A stretch of 64,000 nucleotides of DNA from Myxococcales bacterium (GTDB taxonomy: Bacteria > Myxococcota > Myxococcia > Myxococcales > Myxococcaceae), in the NCBI GenBank assembly GCA_016191815.1, contig JACPVI010000014.1, forward strand, positions 40,339 to 104,338, given 5' to 3'. Under the pieces are notes generated by a model. It saw only the letters and a list, made by a program, of their open reading frames with translations. It did not search any database and was not told the DNA's origin. The position numbers and the translations under genes were made by a program. Positions 50,411-60,352 of this stretch are shown here, one piece after another. The stretch's first letter is position 1; every line of letters starts with the position of its first letter.

Positions 50411-53362
50411 TCACGGCGCTGGGCAGGCGCGGCGGTAGCTCACCGCGATCCGCGACCCCGGCGCCGGCCGAGCTCCGAAGACGATCTGGTTCGCGGCGGC
50501 GTCGTACGTCCAACCCGAGACGGGGACGCCGTCGACCGACACCGAGACGCTGGCCGGGTCCGGCGGGAAGGAGAGCGGAAAACGATCCTGAGGCGAGAAC
50601 GCCTTGGCCGCCACCGTCTTTAGGATCGGCTCGTAGTCGCTCGCGCACACGCTCATCGCCTCCCCCCCGGTCCGTTGGGCGGCCTCGACGTAGCGGGTGC
50701 CGGTGCCGCCCGCGGAGGAGCAGCCCGATCCGGTCGGGGCGATCGCGTACACGGTCGCCCGCGCCGGCTGGTTGGTGCCCTTGAGCCCAAAGAGGAAACG
50801 CACGTAGCTCTCCACGTCGTCGGGCGAATGGTCGTCCTCGTCTCCCACGACCACCACCGCCAGTCCCGCCTCGTCCCTGAGGAAGCCCAAGTTGCCGTCG
50901 CTGGGCAGGCTGGTGCGCGGATCGTCCGAGTGATCGACCAAAGGGTAGCTCAAGGCGCGGCGCATCGCCTCGAGCCCCTTCTCCACGAAGGCGCACTGGC
51001 CTACCGCGGCGTTCTTCTGGAGCGCGGAGCCGAGGCCTGGCGTCTTGTCGGTGAGGAGCCGCGGGGCGCTGTTGTCCGCTGGGAAGAGCCGGCCGGCCTC
51101 GCCGCCCTCGGCGCCCCCGGGGCAGCTGCCCGACACGGGCTCGATCCCGGTGGTGGTCACCGCGACGTGCAGGTCGACCTGCCTCAGGAGCGCCGCGCTC
51201 GCGAAGGCGGGGAGCGCGTCGATCAGCCGAGGGTGCTCCTCCACCATCGAGGCGGTGTTGTCCACCACGAAGAGCACGTCCACCTTGCTGCCATCCTGCT
51301 GGACGAAGAGATCCGTCCGCTCGGCCCGGGAGCTGGATTCGCCGTGCAGCGGCACCAGCAGGGGCGCGTTCAGCCCGATCACGTCCACGAACAGCGGCGA
51401 GTAGTTGGGGCCGATGACGATGCCCTGGTAGGTGACCTCCGCGGTGAACGAGTCGCCCGGGCCGAGCGCGACCGGCAGCGGCGCCGAGGTGGCCGACACC
51501 GCGTACTCGCCGTCGGTGGTGCCGGGGCCGACATAGGCTTGGAGCACTGTCTCCGTCGAAGCGCAGACGTTCTCCACCTTCACCTCCTGAGGCGCCGGCG
51601 GGCAGTCCGGCCGCACCTGCCCGAAGTCCAAGAAGCGGGGCCGCGCCACCACGCAGGAGGCCTGGGTGTTGGCCCTGAGCGACACGAACCGAAGGGGGTT
51701 GCCGGGGTCGGCCACCTCGATCCGGACTGCTCCAGAAAAGGACGCCTGCAAGAGCCCCGCATCGAAGCGCACCTGGAAGGTGAAGCTGTTGCCGGACGGC
51801 ACCAAGAGGCCGTCGATCGGCCCTCCCGGCAGGCGGAACGCGCCGGCGCCGTCGTCGGCGAGGCCTATGTTCTTCACCGCGCAGAGGTCGGTCCCCACGT
51901 TCTCCACCTTCACCCCGAGGATCGCGCTGTGCCCCGGCCGGACCGTGCCGAAGTCCACTCCCGCGGGCCTCACCGCCACCTGGCAGGGCGGGAAGGTGCG
52001 CCCCTTGCCGGAGAAGGTCGCCCGCGACAACCCGCCGGGGAAGGCGTCGCCGCGCACCTGGATCGAGGCGCCCGACTGCCCGTCGCCCAAGGGCTCGTAG
52101 AACACCTTGACCACCAACTCCTCGCCCGCCGCCAGCGACTTGGGGAGCGGCCCGGGATCGACGGAGAAATGCTCCGCGCCCCCCAGCGATGGGTGGGGGC
52201 CCAGGTCCACCCCGTGGACGGTCATCGGCGAAGCGTTGGAAGCGCCGCAGTTCTTCACCACCAGCGCGGTCCAGTTCCGCGAGCCCACCGGCCTCTCTCC
52301 GAAGTCGTAGTCGAAGGGCGCGAGGCACAGCTCGGACGAGCCGCCGAACGCCCGCAGCTGGACGTCGGTGGTGGGGTGCCGCTTGCTTGGGACGTGGAAG
52401 TGGGCCAGCCCCAGCGCCAAGCCCATGTGGCCAGGGCTGTAGGTGAAGTCGAAATCGACAGCTCCCATCGGGTCGATCGTGAGCGGCACCGCGGACGGCG
52501 CCGCGCGGAAGGAAGGGTCGGTCGAGGGTGCGAGCGACTGGCGCGTCACCTCCATCGGCTCGGTGGAGAGGTTGCGCAGCTTGACCTGCATGGTTCGGTC
52601 GCGGTCGATCGGCAGCTGCCCGAAATCGAGCAGCGGCGGCTCGGCCACCACGGCCTGCTCGAGCGACTCCGCCGCGATCGCGACGATCCGATCGGCGCAG
52701 CCCTCACACGGAGTGAAGACCAGGGCGACCAGCTTCCGGCCGACTCTGCCAGGGTGGAACGACAGCTCCATCGTCCGCCTCTCCCCTGGAGCGAGCACCA
52801 GGGCCCCGGCTGGCAGGGACAGCTCGTCGCGGTCCGCGCCGACCAGCTGGAGCGTCGGCTCCACCTGCACCGGCGAAGGATTCTGCAAAGTCACCGCGGC
52901 GGTCTTGTCCGAGTCGGCCTCGATGCGGCCGAAGTCGATCGCCTCTGGGGAAATCACCGCCGCGGCCTCGAGCCCGTTCCCCGACATCTCCACCCGGAAG
53001 AAGGGCTCCTCCGTGCTGTCGGTGCGGACCACGAGCACTCCCGGGTGCGCGCCTCCATTCGAGGGCGAGTAGCGGACCCGAATCGGGCACTCGGCGTTGC
53101 TCGAGAGCAATCGCGGCCACTTGCAACCCGCTCTGGCCAGGTAGGTCCCCTCTGGCCCGATGGTCCACACATCGTCGATGGTCAGCGGCCCTCTTCCGAC
53201 ATTGCGGAGAACGACGTCCAGCTCCCGCCGCTTGTGGACCACCACCGTGCCGAACTCGAGCTTGCCCGAGACCAGCAGCCGGCCATCGGACAGCCGCGGC
53301 CGCTCGCGCTCCGCGCAGGCGACGATCAGCGCGCCGAGCAGCCACCACCAACCCTGACGCAT
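50411..53362 (-). CDS. Choice-of-anchor-D lipoprotein with VWA-like domain
   Basis: 983 residues from ATG 53362, behind GGAGGGG. Lipobox LIVAC gives an acylated N terminus. Residues about 25-600 hold repeated immunoglobulin-like units built on the phrase DFGxVxxxxxxxxxVxxxN (for example LLDFGQLPIDRDRTMQVKLR, VDFGTVRPGHSAILGVKVEN, FLDFGQVRPDCPPAPQEVKV), which is the choice-of-anchor D/Abnormal spindle-like (ASPM-like) pattern. A von Willebrand factor A-like domain at about 690-910 starts KVDVLFVVDNTASMVEEHPR (MIDAS DxTxS in place of DxSxS) with VVGDEDDHSPDD later. A small C-terminal Ig-like domain follows (DGVPVSGWTYDAAANQIVFG). It is likely to be a large surface adhesin-like lipoprotein. Confidence 0.85.
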   Translation of the reverse strand: MRQGWWWLLGALIVACAERERPRLSDGRLLVSGKLEFGTVVVHKRRELDVVLRNVGRGPLTIDDVWTIGPEGTYLARAGCKWPRLLSSNAECPIRVRYSPSNGGAHPGVLVVRTDSTEEPFFRVEMSGNGLEAAAVISPEAIDFGRIEADSDKTAAVTLQNPSPVQVEPTLQLVGADRDELSLPAGALVLAPGERRTMELSFHPGRVGRKLVALVFTPCEGCADRIVAIAAESLEQAVVAEPPLLDFGQLPIDRDRTMQVKLRNLSTEPMEVTRQSLAPSTDPSFRAAPSAVPLTIDPMGAVDFDFTYSPGHMGLALGLAHFHVPSKRHPTTDVQLRAFGGSSELCLAPFDYDFGERPVGSRNWTALVVKNCGASNASPMTVHGVDLGPHPSLGGAEHFSVDPGPLPKSLAAGEELVVKVFYEPLGDGQSGASIQVRGDAFPGGLSRATFSGKGRTFPPCQVAVRPAGVDFGTVRPGHSAILGVKVENVGTDLCAVKNIGLADDGAGAFRLPGGPIDGLLVPSGNSFTFQVRFDAGLLQASFSGAVRIEVADPGNPLRFVSLRANTQASCVVARPRFLDFGQVRPDCPPAPQEVKVENVCASTETVLQAYVGPGTTDGEYAVSATSAPLPVALGPGDSFTAEVTYQGIVIGPNYSPLFVDVIGLNAPLLVPLHGESSSRAERTDLFVQQDGSKVDVLFVVDNTASMVEEHPRLIDALPAFASAALLRQVDLHVAVTTTGIEPVSGSCPGGAEGGEAGRLFPADNSAPRLLTDKTPGLGSALQKNAAVGQCAFVEKGLEAMRRALSYPLVDHSDDPRTSLPSDGNLGFLRDEAGLAVVVVGDEDDHSPDDVESYVRFLFGLKGTNQPARATVYAIAPTGSGCSSAGGTGTRYVEAAQRTGGEAMSVCASDYEPILKTVAAKAFSPQDRFPLSFPPDPASVSVSVDGVPVSGWTYDAAANQIVFGARPAPGSRIAVSYRRACPAP

Positions 53363-53501
53363 TCCCCACCCCTCCGACTGCAAGCCCGCTCGGGGAGGGC
53401 TGGCTCCCAGTCCCTCGAAGCTGCCAGAAGGTAGGCACCCGAGGTCAGGGCGACAACCGCTCGGCCCCACCTCGGGCGCTTGCCCTCACCGGCCGCCTGC
53501 C

Positions 53502-53993
53502 CTAGGGGCGCGCCTCGCGCGGCGCCTCCTCGCGGCGGCCCAGCTCGACGCGCCTGCCAAGCCCGATCGTGGCCCCGAGGATGGCCGCCACCGCCGCGCC
53601 GAAGATCGAGCCCGCCACCGCCCAGGCGTACCCCGAGGGAACGGTCATCCGCTGCAGCGCAATGCTGGGGACCAGCAAGCCGAGCAGGGAGAACAGCAGC
53701 GCCCCCAGCACCATGGTGAAGCCCCAGACCACGAGCGCGTGGAGCGCCGCGTCAGCTCGGCCGAGGATCCACCGCGACCGGGACGCCACCAGGCCGCCGG
53801 CGAACAACGCCACGATCGGCGCGACCACCGTGTAGATGGCCGTCCAAACCCCGGCTGCCTCCCTCGCCAAGGCACCGATCGCTCCTCCGAGCACGAACAG
53901 GAAAAGCCAGCAGCCCACGGCCACGAAGGACCCGGCAAGGATTGCGCTCCAGTGAGTCGCGTAGGGGCCTACTTCCACTCTCTCCACCGCCAT
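53502..53993 (-). CDS. Small polytopic membrane protein of unknown function
   Basis: 163 residues from ATG 53993, behind GAGGAGGTG. Four hydrophobic segments are clear: SAILAGSFVAVGCWLFLFVL, WTAIYTVVAPIVALFAGGLV, HALVVWGFTMVLGALLFSLL, and YAWAVAGSIFGAAVAAILGA. Loops are short and the tail is charged (ELGRREEAPREARP). The GGLVASRSR stretch and the paired-helix rhythm resemble small membrane proteins common in soil bacteria, but no function is known. It diverges from the TamA-type gene, and the 153-bp gap between them probably carries both promoters. Confidence 0.65.
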   Translation of the reverse strand: MAVERVEVGPYATHWSAILAGSFVAVGCWLFLFVLGGAIGALAREAAGVWTAIYTVVAPIVALFAGGLVASRSRWILGRADAALHALVVWGFTMVLGALLFSLLGLLVPSIALQRMTVPSGYAWAVAGSIFGAAVAAILGATIGLGRRVELGRREEAPREARP

Positions 53994-54146
53994 TGCCACA
54001 CCTCCTCGCCCAGAAACGGTGCGCCCGGCCGCCGGTGGAAGAAACCCCCCTTCGCCCTGGCCAGCACTGAACGCACGGCCATTCGCTCACTGGCAGACCG
54101 CCCGGCGGCAGCCTACTTCGTCGTCGACCAGCCGAACGGAAGTGCG

Positions 54147-56174
54147 ATGCCCCGCTTCAGCTCGCCACTGCTATGGCTTTCGCTCGTTTCCTGTGCGGCA
54201 AGCCGGCCTCTGCCCGAGCGGCCGCTCGTCCGGGAGGTCAGGATCGAGGGGACGCGGCAGATCCCGGCGAAGGAGATCGAGAAGCGCCTGTTGACCCGGG
54301 AGTCGAGCTGGTGGCCGCTGTCCGAGCCGCAGCGCTTCGACGAGAGCGCCTGGCGATCGGACCTGCTGCGCATCGAGCGCTACTACGAGGCCCAGGGCTA
54401 CTACGGCACCAAGGTGGTGGAGCAGGAGGCGGTGGAGGTGCCCGGGGGCATCTCCCTCCGCGCCCGGGTGGAGGAAGCTCCGGCCACCCTGATCCAGTCG
54501 GTGGATCTCCAGGGCCTGGAGATGCTCCCGGAAGAGCACCGCCAGGAGGTCTTGGCCGACTTCCCGCTCGTCAAGGGAGAGCGCTTCCTCGAGGAGGACT
54601 GGAGAGGGCTGCGCGACGAGCTGAGGCGCAGGCTGCTCGAGCTCGGCTACGTGGAGGCAGCAGTGCGAGGCGAGGTGAGGGTCCATCCGCCGAGCCACGA
54701 GGCGGTGGTCGAGCTTTCCTTCCAGGTGGGGCAGCGGTACCGCTTCGGAGAGATCCGCCTCTCGAAGGAGCCCTCGCGGGTGCCGGCGTGGCGGATCATC
54801 GAGCAGGCCGCGGCCCGCTACCCCCGCGGCGACTTCTACGCCCAGAGTGTGCTCGAGCGGGTGCAAGCCCGCGTGTTCCAGATGGGGATCTTCACCTCGG
54901 TGAGCGTGGCGCCCGGCCTGGTGGACCGTGAGGCCGCGACCGTGCCTGTGCTGGTGGACGTGCGCGAGGCGGCGTTCCACAGCGTGCGCGCGGGCGGAGG
55001 GGTGGGGCTCGACCAGAGCCGCAACGAGGTGCGGGCGCTCGCGGAGTACGTCGATCGCAACTTTCTCGGGGGCCTGCGCATCCTCAGGCTCCGCGGGCGG
55101 GCCGGCTGGGCGTTCATCCCCAACCTCTACGCGGTGGCCAGGGGCATCGAGGCCGAGGCCCCCACCCAGGGGCCGATCGCCCGACTGCTTGCCGAGCTCG
55201 AGCAGCCGCGCCTCTTCTCGCCCGACTGGAGGCTGAACGCCTCGCTGGATGGCGAACGGGAGCTGGAGCAGGCGTACGCCTCGTTTTCCGGAAGGTCGCG
55301 GGTGGGACTGGCTTGGAAGCCGCACCCCGCGGTCACGGTGCAGCCCTCGTACAGCCTCGAGCTGTACAGCCTCAGCGGGCCGTCGCCCGTGGCGGCCAGG
55401 ACCCGAGTGGGCCTGGGGTGCCCTGCGCCCTGCGTGCTGTCCTACCTCGAGCAACGCATCGCCTGGGATCGCCGGGACGATCCGGTGGAGCCCAGGCGCG
55501 GCTACTTCCTCGGCCTCTCCCTGCAGGAAGGCGGCGGGCCGCTCGGCGGCTCCTTCACCTACCTTCGCGTGCTGCCGGACGCGCGGATGTACGCGACGGT
55601 CGGCGAGGAGGGGAGACTCAGCTTCTCGGCGCGCCTTTCGCTCGGCACGCTCCTGCACGAGCGAGGAGTGGAGAGCCCGATCGTCACGCGCTTCTACGCT
55701 GGCGGGGCGTCCTCGATGCGTGGCTTCAGCCACCAGCGGCTCTCGCCGATCCTGATCGCGCCTCTGGAGCAGGCGGAGGAGGGGGTGGCGGCTCAGGCCG
55801 TGCCGATCGGCGGCGAGGGGCTGATCGAGGCGTCGGTGGAGTTGCGCTACGACGTCGCAGAGAAGTGGATCCTCGCCGCGTTCCTCGACGCGGGGTGGGT
55901 TTCACCGGAGCCCCTATCCTTCACCGCCACTGGGCAGTTGCAGTACGCGGTCGGCGGGGGAGTGCGCTACCGGACGCCCATCGGCCCCATTCGCCTGGAC
56001 TTCGCCTACCGGCTCCCGGTCGGACCGGCGCTGCCGGCGGTGCAGCTCCCGGGCGCGGAGGCGCCCTTCCCGGTAGACCGCGGCTGCCTGGGAATCGGCG
56101 GCTTCTCCCGGAGCGCCGCCGGTGCGCCGGAGGGCGCCTGCGCGCTCCACATCACCTTCGGCGAAGCGTTCTGA
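54147..56174 (+). CDS. Omp85-family outer-membrane assembly protein (TamA-like)
   Basis: 675 residues; ATG 54147 gives a short signal with a lipobox-like LVSCAA. Two to three POTRA domains follow: VREVRIEGTRQIPAKEIEKR, LIQSVDLQGLEMLPEEHRQE, and YRFGEIRLSKEPSRVPAWRI. The C-terminal 16-strand barrel includes the hallmark FYAGGASSMRGFSHQRLSPI (Omp85 RGF/Y lid-lock motif) and FRLDFAYRLP-like strands (IRLDFAYRLPVGPALP). The last residue is Phe, as in outer-membrane barrels. The adjacent TamB-like gene makes TamA a better match than BamA, although a surface-antigen role is not excluded. Confidence 0.88.
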   Translation: MPRFSSPLLWLSLVSCAASRPLPERPLVREVRIEGTRQIPAKEIEKRLLTRESSWWPLSEPQRFDESAWRSDLLRIERYYEAQGYYGTKVVEQEAVEVPGGISLRARVEEAPATLIQSVDLQGLEMLPEEHRQEVLADFPLVKGERFLEEDWRGLRDELRRRLLELGYVEAAVRGEVRVHPPSHEAVVELSFQVGQRYRFGEIRLSKEPSRVPAWRIIEQAAARYPRGDFYAQSVLERVQARVFQMGIFTSVSVAPGLVDREAATVPVLVDVREAAFHSVRAGGGVGLDQSRNEVRALAEYVDRNFLGGLRILRLRGRAGWAFIPNLYAVARGIEAEAPTQGPIARLLAELEQPRLFSPDWRLNASLDGERELEQAYASFSGRSRVGLAWKPHPAVTVQPSYSLELYSLSGPSPVAARTRVGLGCPAPCVLSYLEQRIAWDRRDDPVEPRRGYFLGLSLQEGGGPLGGSFTYLRVLPDARMYATVGEEGRLSFSARLSLGTLLHERGVESPIVTRFYAGGASSMRGFSHQRLSPILIAPLEQAEEGVAAQAVPIGGEGLIEASVELRYDVAEKWILAAFLDAGWVSPEPLSFTATGQLQYAVGGGVRYRTPIGPIRLDFAYRLPVGPALPAVQLPGAEAPFPVDRGCLGIGGFSRSAAGAPEGACALHITFGEAF

Positions 56175-56289
56175 ATCGCCTCGCCCAAAGCGGCGGGCGG
56201 GCCTTCCGGCGCGCGCACGGCTGCTCGCCACTGTGCTTTCGCCCAACTCCGCCCAGGCATAGCTGTTGCGGGAGACGAACGGAGGCGGA

Positions 56290-59200
56290 GTGCGCGCACG
56301 GAAGGGCGTCGGGCGGAGGCGCCGGTGGCCCATGAGACTCGCTGCCGCGCTGCTCGCCGCGATCGGAGTGCTGCTCGCCGCGGCCGGGGTGGCGTACCTC
56401 TACCTCACCAGCGAGGCCGGCGAGGAGCGGGTGCGAAGGGCGCTCCAGGTCTCCGCCCGCGATGCGTTCCGCGGCGAGTTGAGCTTCGGAGAGCTTGACC
56501 TCCACGGATCCCTCGTCACGGCCCGTGACGTGGAGCTGCGCGATCCTGACGGGGAGCTGGTGGCGCAGGTGGAGCGGGTCTCCGCGAGGGTGTCCCTGGG
56601 CGGGCTGTACCGTCGGACCCTGCGGCTGTCTCCGGTGCGAATCGTGCGACCCAGGCTCCAGCTCCGATGGAAAGGCGACCAGCTCAACCTGGTGACCGCC
56701 CTCGAGCCGAGGCGTGAGCCCAAGGGGCCGCGCGGGAAGGGGCCGATTGCGTCGTTCCTCGTCGAATTCCGAGTGGAGGACGCCGAGGCGTCCCTCCTCC
56801 TCCCCGAGGGCCTGCCCTTCACCCAGCGCCACCGGGTGATCGCCAGCGGCCGTGGCACGGTGCGCCAGCGAGGGGTGGGCCACCTGTTCGCGCGGGTCGC
56901 CCTCGAGGGCCGCACCTACGAGCCCTTGGAGGGGCCCGCCGCCGTCGCGCTGAGCATCGAGGCCGCGCCGGACAGGTCGACCGCCGCCATCGATCTGCGC
57001 GGGAAGGGGCTGCACCTCGAGGCGCAGGCGTTCCACGAGGGTGGCACCACTCGCATCCAGCTCGGCCGCCTCCAGCTCGAACCCGCGGCGGGCCGCGCGG
57101 CCCTGGACGGATACCCGCTCGCGGCGCCCCTGGAGGTGAAAGGGAAGCTGGCCCACCGAGGCGGCCGGATACAGCTAGAGCTATCCGCCTCGGCCGCCGG
57201 CGCGAAGGCGACCCTGCGGGGGGCGGTCGATCTCGATTCGCGAAGCGCCCGGCCACTCGAGCTGCGCGCCGAGGGGGTCGATCTGAGGCGGCTTCTCGGC
57301 TCGGGCCCGACCACCAGGCTCTCCCTGAGCGCGGTGGCGCGGGGTGGGGGCGGCTCGCTCGGTGCTGCCCGGGGAACGCTCGAAATTCGCCTCGACCCAT
57401 CGCGCCTCGCCGGCCGGCCAGTCGGGCCGGGCCGCGCGACCATCACCGCCGGCAGCGGAGCCTTCTCCGGCACCTTCGATACCAAGCTCGAGGGCGGACG
57501 GCTGTGGGGCGACGCACGGTGGAGCGCGCGGGAGATTTGGGCCGAGCTGAGCCTGAGCGCCGAGGACTTGGCTCCGATCTCCAAGCTGGCTTCGGAGCTG
57601 GCCGGTCGAAGAGCGCTGGCCCTATCCGGTCCGGGCTGGATCCAGGCTACCGTGGAGGGGCCGTCCGCGCGTCCGCAGGCAAGGCTGCTCGCCCGCGCAT
57701 ACTCCCTCCGGCGGGGTGCCGTGGAAGTCGACGGGCTCTCCTTGGTCGGCCGCGTGCCGGACATCTCCTCCCCGCTGTCGTCGCTTTTCGCCGTGGCCCG
57801 GGCAGATCGGCTTCGGCTCTCCGGCCGGGCGATCGCCGGGCCCGAGCTACGCGTCGGCGCCGCCAACGGAGGGATGTTCCTCGCGCAGGCCCGCGCCGGG
57901 GAGCTTTCGCTGGCCGTCGCCGCCAGGCTGCTCGAGGAAAGCCGCGTGGAGATCGGTGAGCTCGCACTGCGCTACCCCGGGGCCCAGTGGGAGCTGCGGC
58001 AGGCGGCCCTAATCGAGCTCGGAGAGGAAGGAGTCGCGGTGCGAGGGCTGACGCTCGCCTCCGGGCCGCAGTCGGCGGCGCTGGAGGGAGAGCTGCGCGA
58101 GGGGAAGCTGGACGCACGGCTGACGCTGCGCAGGCTCGACCTGGCGCGCCTGCCGGCCGAGCTTCGTTCCCGCCTGCCCGAGATCTCCGGTGAGCTGACC
58201 GCCACCGTTCGGGCGCGAGGGCCGCTGGGCAGGCCCGTGGCGGAGGTGGAGGCTCGGCTGGTCCGTGGCGCCGTAGCGCACCTCCGCGGGATCTCGCTTG
58301 AGGCCAGCGCGAGCTCCGACGGCGAGAGGCTGTTGGGCGACGCCTCCGCGCGCTCGGCGGATGGGCGGGCGGCGGTCCAGTTCGACGTCCCATTCGATCC
58401 CCGGAAGCGGCCGCTGAGGATCAAGGGCACGGCGCGGAACCTCCGCCTCTCGCGCGTGCTCGGGCCCGCCGTCTCCGAGCTTTCCCGCCTTCCATCGGCC
58501 GACGCCTCGGTCTCCATCGAAAGCGATCCTGCGAACGGGACTCGGGCCCGCGCGGACATCGCCACCTCGGAGGGAACAATCCATCTGGACGCCCGAAGCC
58601 CCGTCGGGCTCGCCGAGCTGGCGGACCTTCGCGCGATCGATCAGCTCGCCCGCATCCCTCTGGAGGCGACCGTCGCGGCAAAGGAGCTGCGCTTGGGCAG
58701 CTCCGCCGGGGCGAAGGGGTTGCTCGAGGGCAGGGCCCGTGTCCAGGGCACGCTCGATCGACCAACGCTCAAAGCGGAGGCTGCCATCTCCGAGCTGGCA
58801 TTCAACGGCGCGCCGGTCGGTAGCGCCACGGTCGAGCTGCGATACGCAAGCGGAGTCCTCACCGCGCGCGCGTCGCTCGATGCGCGGGGCAAGGGCCGCG
58901 TGGACCTGGGCGGCCGCGCCTCGGTGGACCTCTCGCCAGGCTCCCTGCGGCGCGGATTTGCTCTCTCCACGCTCCCGCTCGAAGCCAGCCTCAAAACCAG
59001 CGGGCTAGAGCTCGACGCCCTGGGGCTTTTGCTCCCAGGAGCGGACCTCGGGGGAAGGCTGCTCGCGGAGGCCACCGTCTCCGGCACCCTCCAGAGCCCG
59101 GATTTCCGGGGCCGGCTGGAGCTGAGCGACGGCTCGCTGGCAGTGGAAGGCTACGGGAGCTACCGGGGCATCCACCTGGTGGCGACCGGGGACGCGAGCG

Positions 59201-60291
59201 GCCTCGAGATCACGGCGCTCGAGGCGCGCGCCGGGGACGGTCTCTTGCGGCTGCGAGCCCGCGGACGTCGCGACGGCGAGCGGCTGGCCTTCGCCGGCTC
59301 GGGGTCGATCCGGAGCTTCCCGATCGTGACCGGCTTCCGCCGGCGGGCCGAGGTGTCGACTCGCCTGCAGTTCTCGGGAGAGCTTCGCGCCGCCTTGTTT
59401 CACCTGCGCGACCTTCGACTGGAAAAGACGCGCATCGAGATTCCTGAGGAGCGCCGAAATCACCTCCAGCCGATCGAGCGCCCAAAGGGGCTGGTGCTGG
59501 TAGAGCGCCAGGACGAGCTCCAAGAGCCGAGGGCCAAAAAGCTCCCCTCCCCTTCCGCGCCAAAGCCCGGAGCCTTCCAGGTCCTCGTGGAGGCGCGCGC
59601 CCCAGACGGGGTCACGCTGGTGGGGCCGGACCTCAGGGCCGATCTCGAGATCCCAGAACGGCTTCGGCTCGAGCACCAAGGCAAGCCGCAGCTCTTCGGC
59701 GAGGTGCGTGTGCTCCGCGGTTTCGTGGAAGTGCTCGGCCGCCGTTTCGAGCTGATCGAAGACTCGCGCCTGGAGTTTCGCGGGCCGCCGATTGCGCCGT
59801 ACCTGTTCTTGACCGCCCAGCACGTCGAGCGCGACCAGGTGGCGCTCTTCATCGAGATCCGCGGAAGCGGCAAGGACATGACCATCGCCTCCTATTCGGA
59901 TCCTCCCGTCTCGGAGCTCGGGCTCTACTCCCAGCTCGCTTCCGGGCGGCCCCCTCCGCCGGGCGCGGCCACCGGTCAGGCAGCCTCCTTCGTGGGCTCC
60001 TTCGCAGGCTCTTTCCTCCTGCGGCTCCTCGGGACCAAGGTGCCGCTTGACGTAGTCTCGGTGGAGGCGGGCCAGGGCGGCCTCGCCCAAGCCACGGTGC
60101 AGGTGGGCACCTACCTCGGAGATCGCCTCTTCCTCGGCTACGCCTCCCAGCCCGGAGCCGACCCCCGGCGCGGGGAGAACGAGAGCGCAATTCGAGTCGA
60201 ATATCGGCTGGGGAGGCGCTGGAGCTTCCAGGCGGAGTACGGCGACGCCAACGCGGGCGGGGCGGACATCGTCTGGAGCCGGCGCTTCTGA
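56290..60291 (+). CDS. TamB/AsmA-like inner-membrane translocation and assembly protein
   Basis: 1333 residues. GTG 56290 behind GGAGG with 4-nt spacing is preferred to TTG 56266. An N-terminal TM anchor (AAALLAAIGVLLAAAGVAYL) precedes a very long region of hydrophobic-groove beta repeats, each about 30-60 residues, and ends in the DUF490/TamB C-terminal domain (EDSRLEFRGPPIAPYLFLTA, then IRGSGKDMTIASYSDPPVSE) and a final aromatic strand ending SRRF. TamB proteins span the periplasm and carry phospholipids or support outer-membrane proteins with TamA. The TamA-like gene is immediately upstream (gap 115 bp). E. coli TamB is of similar length (about 1259 residues). Confidence 0.9.
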   Translation: MRARKGVGRRRRWPMRLAAALLAAIGVLLAAAGVAYLYLTSEAGEERVRRALQVSARDAFRGELSFGELDLHGSLVTARDVELRDPDGELVAQVERVSARVSLGGLYRRTLRLSPVRIVRPRLQLRWKGDQLNLVTALEPRREPKGPRGKGPIASFLVEFRVEDAEASLLLPEGLPFTQRHRVIASGRGTVRQRGVGHLFARVALEGRTYEPLEGPAAVALSIEAAPDRSTAAIDLRGKGLHLEAQAFHEGGTTRIQLGRLQLEPAAGRAALDGYPLAAPLEVKGKLAHRGGRIQLELSASAAGAKATLRGAVDLDSRSARPLELRAEGVDLRRLLGSGPTTRLSLSAVARGGGGSLGAARGTLEIRLDPSRLAGRPVGPGRATITAGSGAFSGTFDTKLEGGRLWGDARWSAREIWAELSLSAEDLAPISKLASELAGRRALALSGPGWIQATVEGPSARPQARLLARAYSLRRGAVEVDGLSLVGRVPDISSPLSSLFAVARADRLRLSGRAIAGPELRVGAANGGMFLAQARAGELSLAVAARLLEESRVEIGELALRYPGAQWELRQAALIELGEEGVAVRGLTLASGPQSAALEGELREGKLDARLTLRRLDLARLPAELRSRLPEISGELTATVRARGPLGRPVAEVEARLVRGAVAHLRGISLEASASSDGERLLGDASARSADGRAAVQFDVPFDPRKRPLRIKGTARNLRLSRVLGPAVSELSRLPSADASVSIESDPANGTRARADIATSEGTIHLDARSPVGLAELADLRAIDQLARIPLEATVAAKELRLGSSAGAKGLLEGRARVQGTLDRPTLKAEAAISELAFNGAPVGSATVELRYASGVLTARASLDARGKGRVDLGGRASVDLSPGSLRRGFALSTLPLEASLKTSGLELDALGLLLPGADLGGRLLAEATVSGTLQSPDFRGRLELSDGSLAVEGYGSYRGIHLVATGDASGLEITALEARAGDGLLRLRARGRRDGERLAFAGSGSIRSFPIVTGFRRRAEVSTRLQFSGELRAALFHLRDLRLEKTRIEIPEERRNHLQPIERPKGLVLVERQDELQEPRAKKLPSPSAPKPGAFQVLVEARAPDGVTLVGPDLRADLEIPERLRLEHQGKPQLFGEVRVLRGFVEVLGRRFELIEDSRLEFRGPPIAPYLFLTAQHVERDQVALFIEIRGSGKDMTIASYSDPPVSELGLYSQLASGRPPPPGAATGQAASFVGSFAGSFLLRLLGTKVPLDVVSVEAGQGGLAQATVQVGTYLGDRLFLGYASQPGADPRRGENESAIRVEYRLGRRWSFQAEYGDANAGGADIVWSRRF

Positions 60292-60330
60292 GCCGGAGGG
60301 TTGCCGGCCGGTGCAGGCGGGACCAACTTT

Positions 60331-60347
60331 CCCCTCCAGTGGAGGGG
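60331..60347 (+). promoter_or_regulatory. Hairpin enclosing the Shine-Dalgarno of the downstream lipoprotein gene
   Basis: CCCCTCCAGTGGAGGGG is a perfect 17-nt inverted repeat whose right arm is the GGAGGGG ribosome-binding site, 5 nt before the ATG at 60353. Folding would sequester the site, so translation may depend on ribosomes coming from upstream or on a protein or RNA. The structure is inferred from sequence. Confidence 0.4.
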
Positions 60348-60352
60348 CAACC

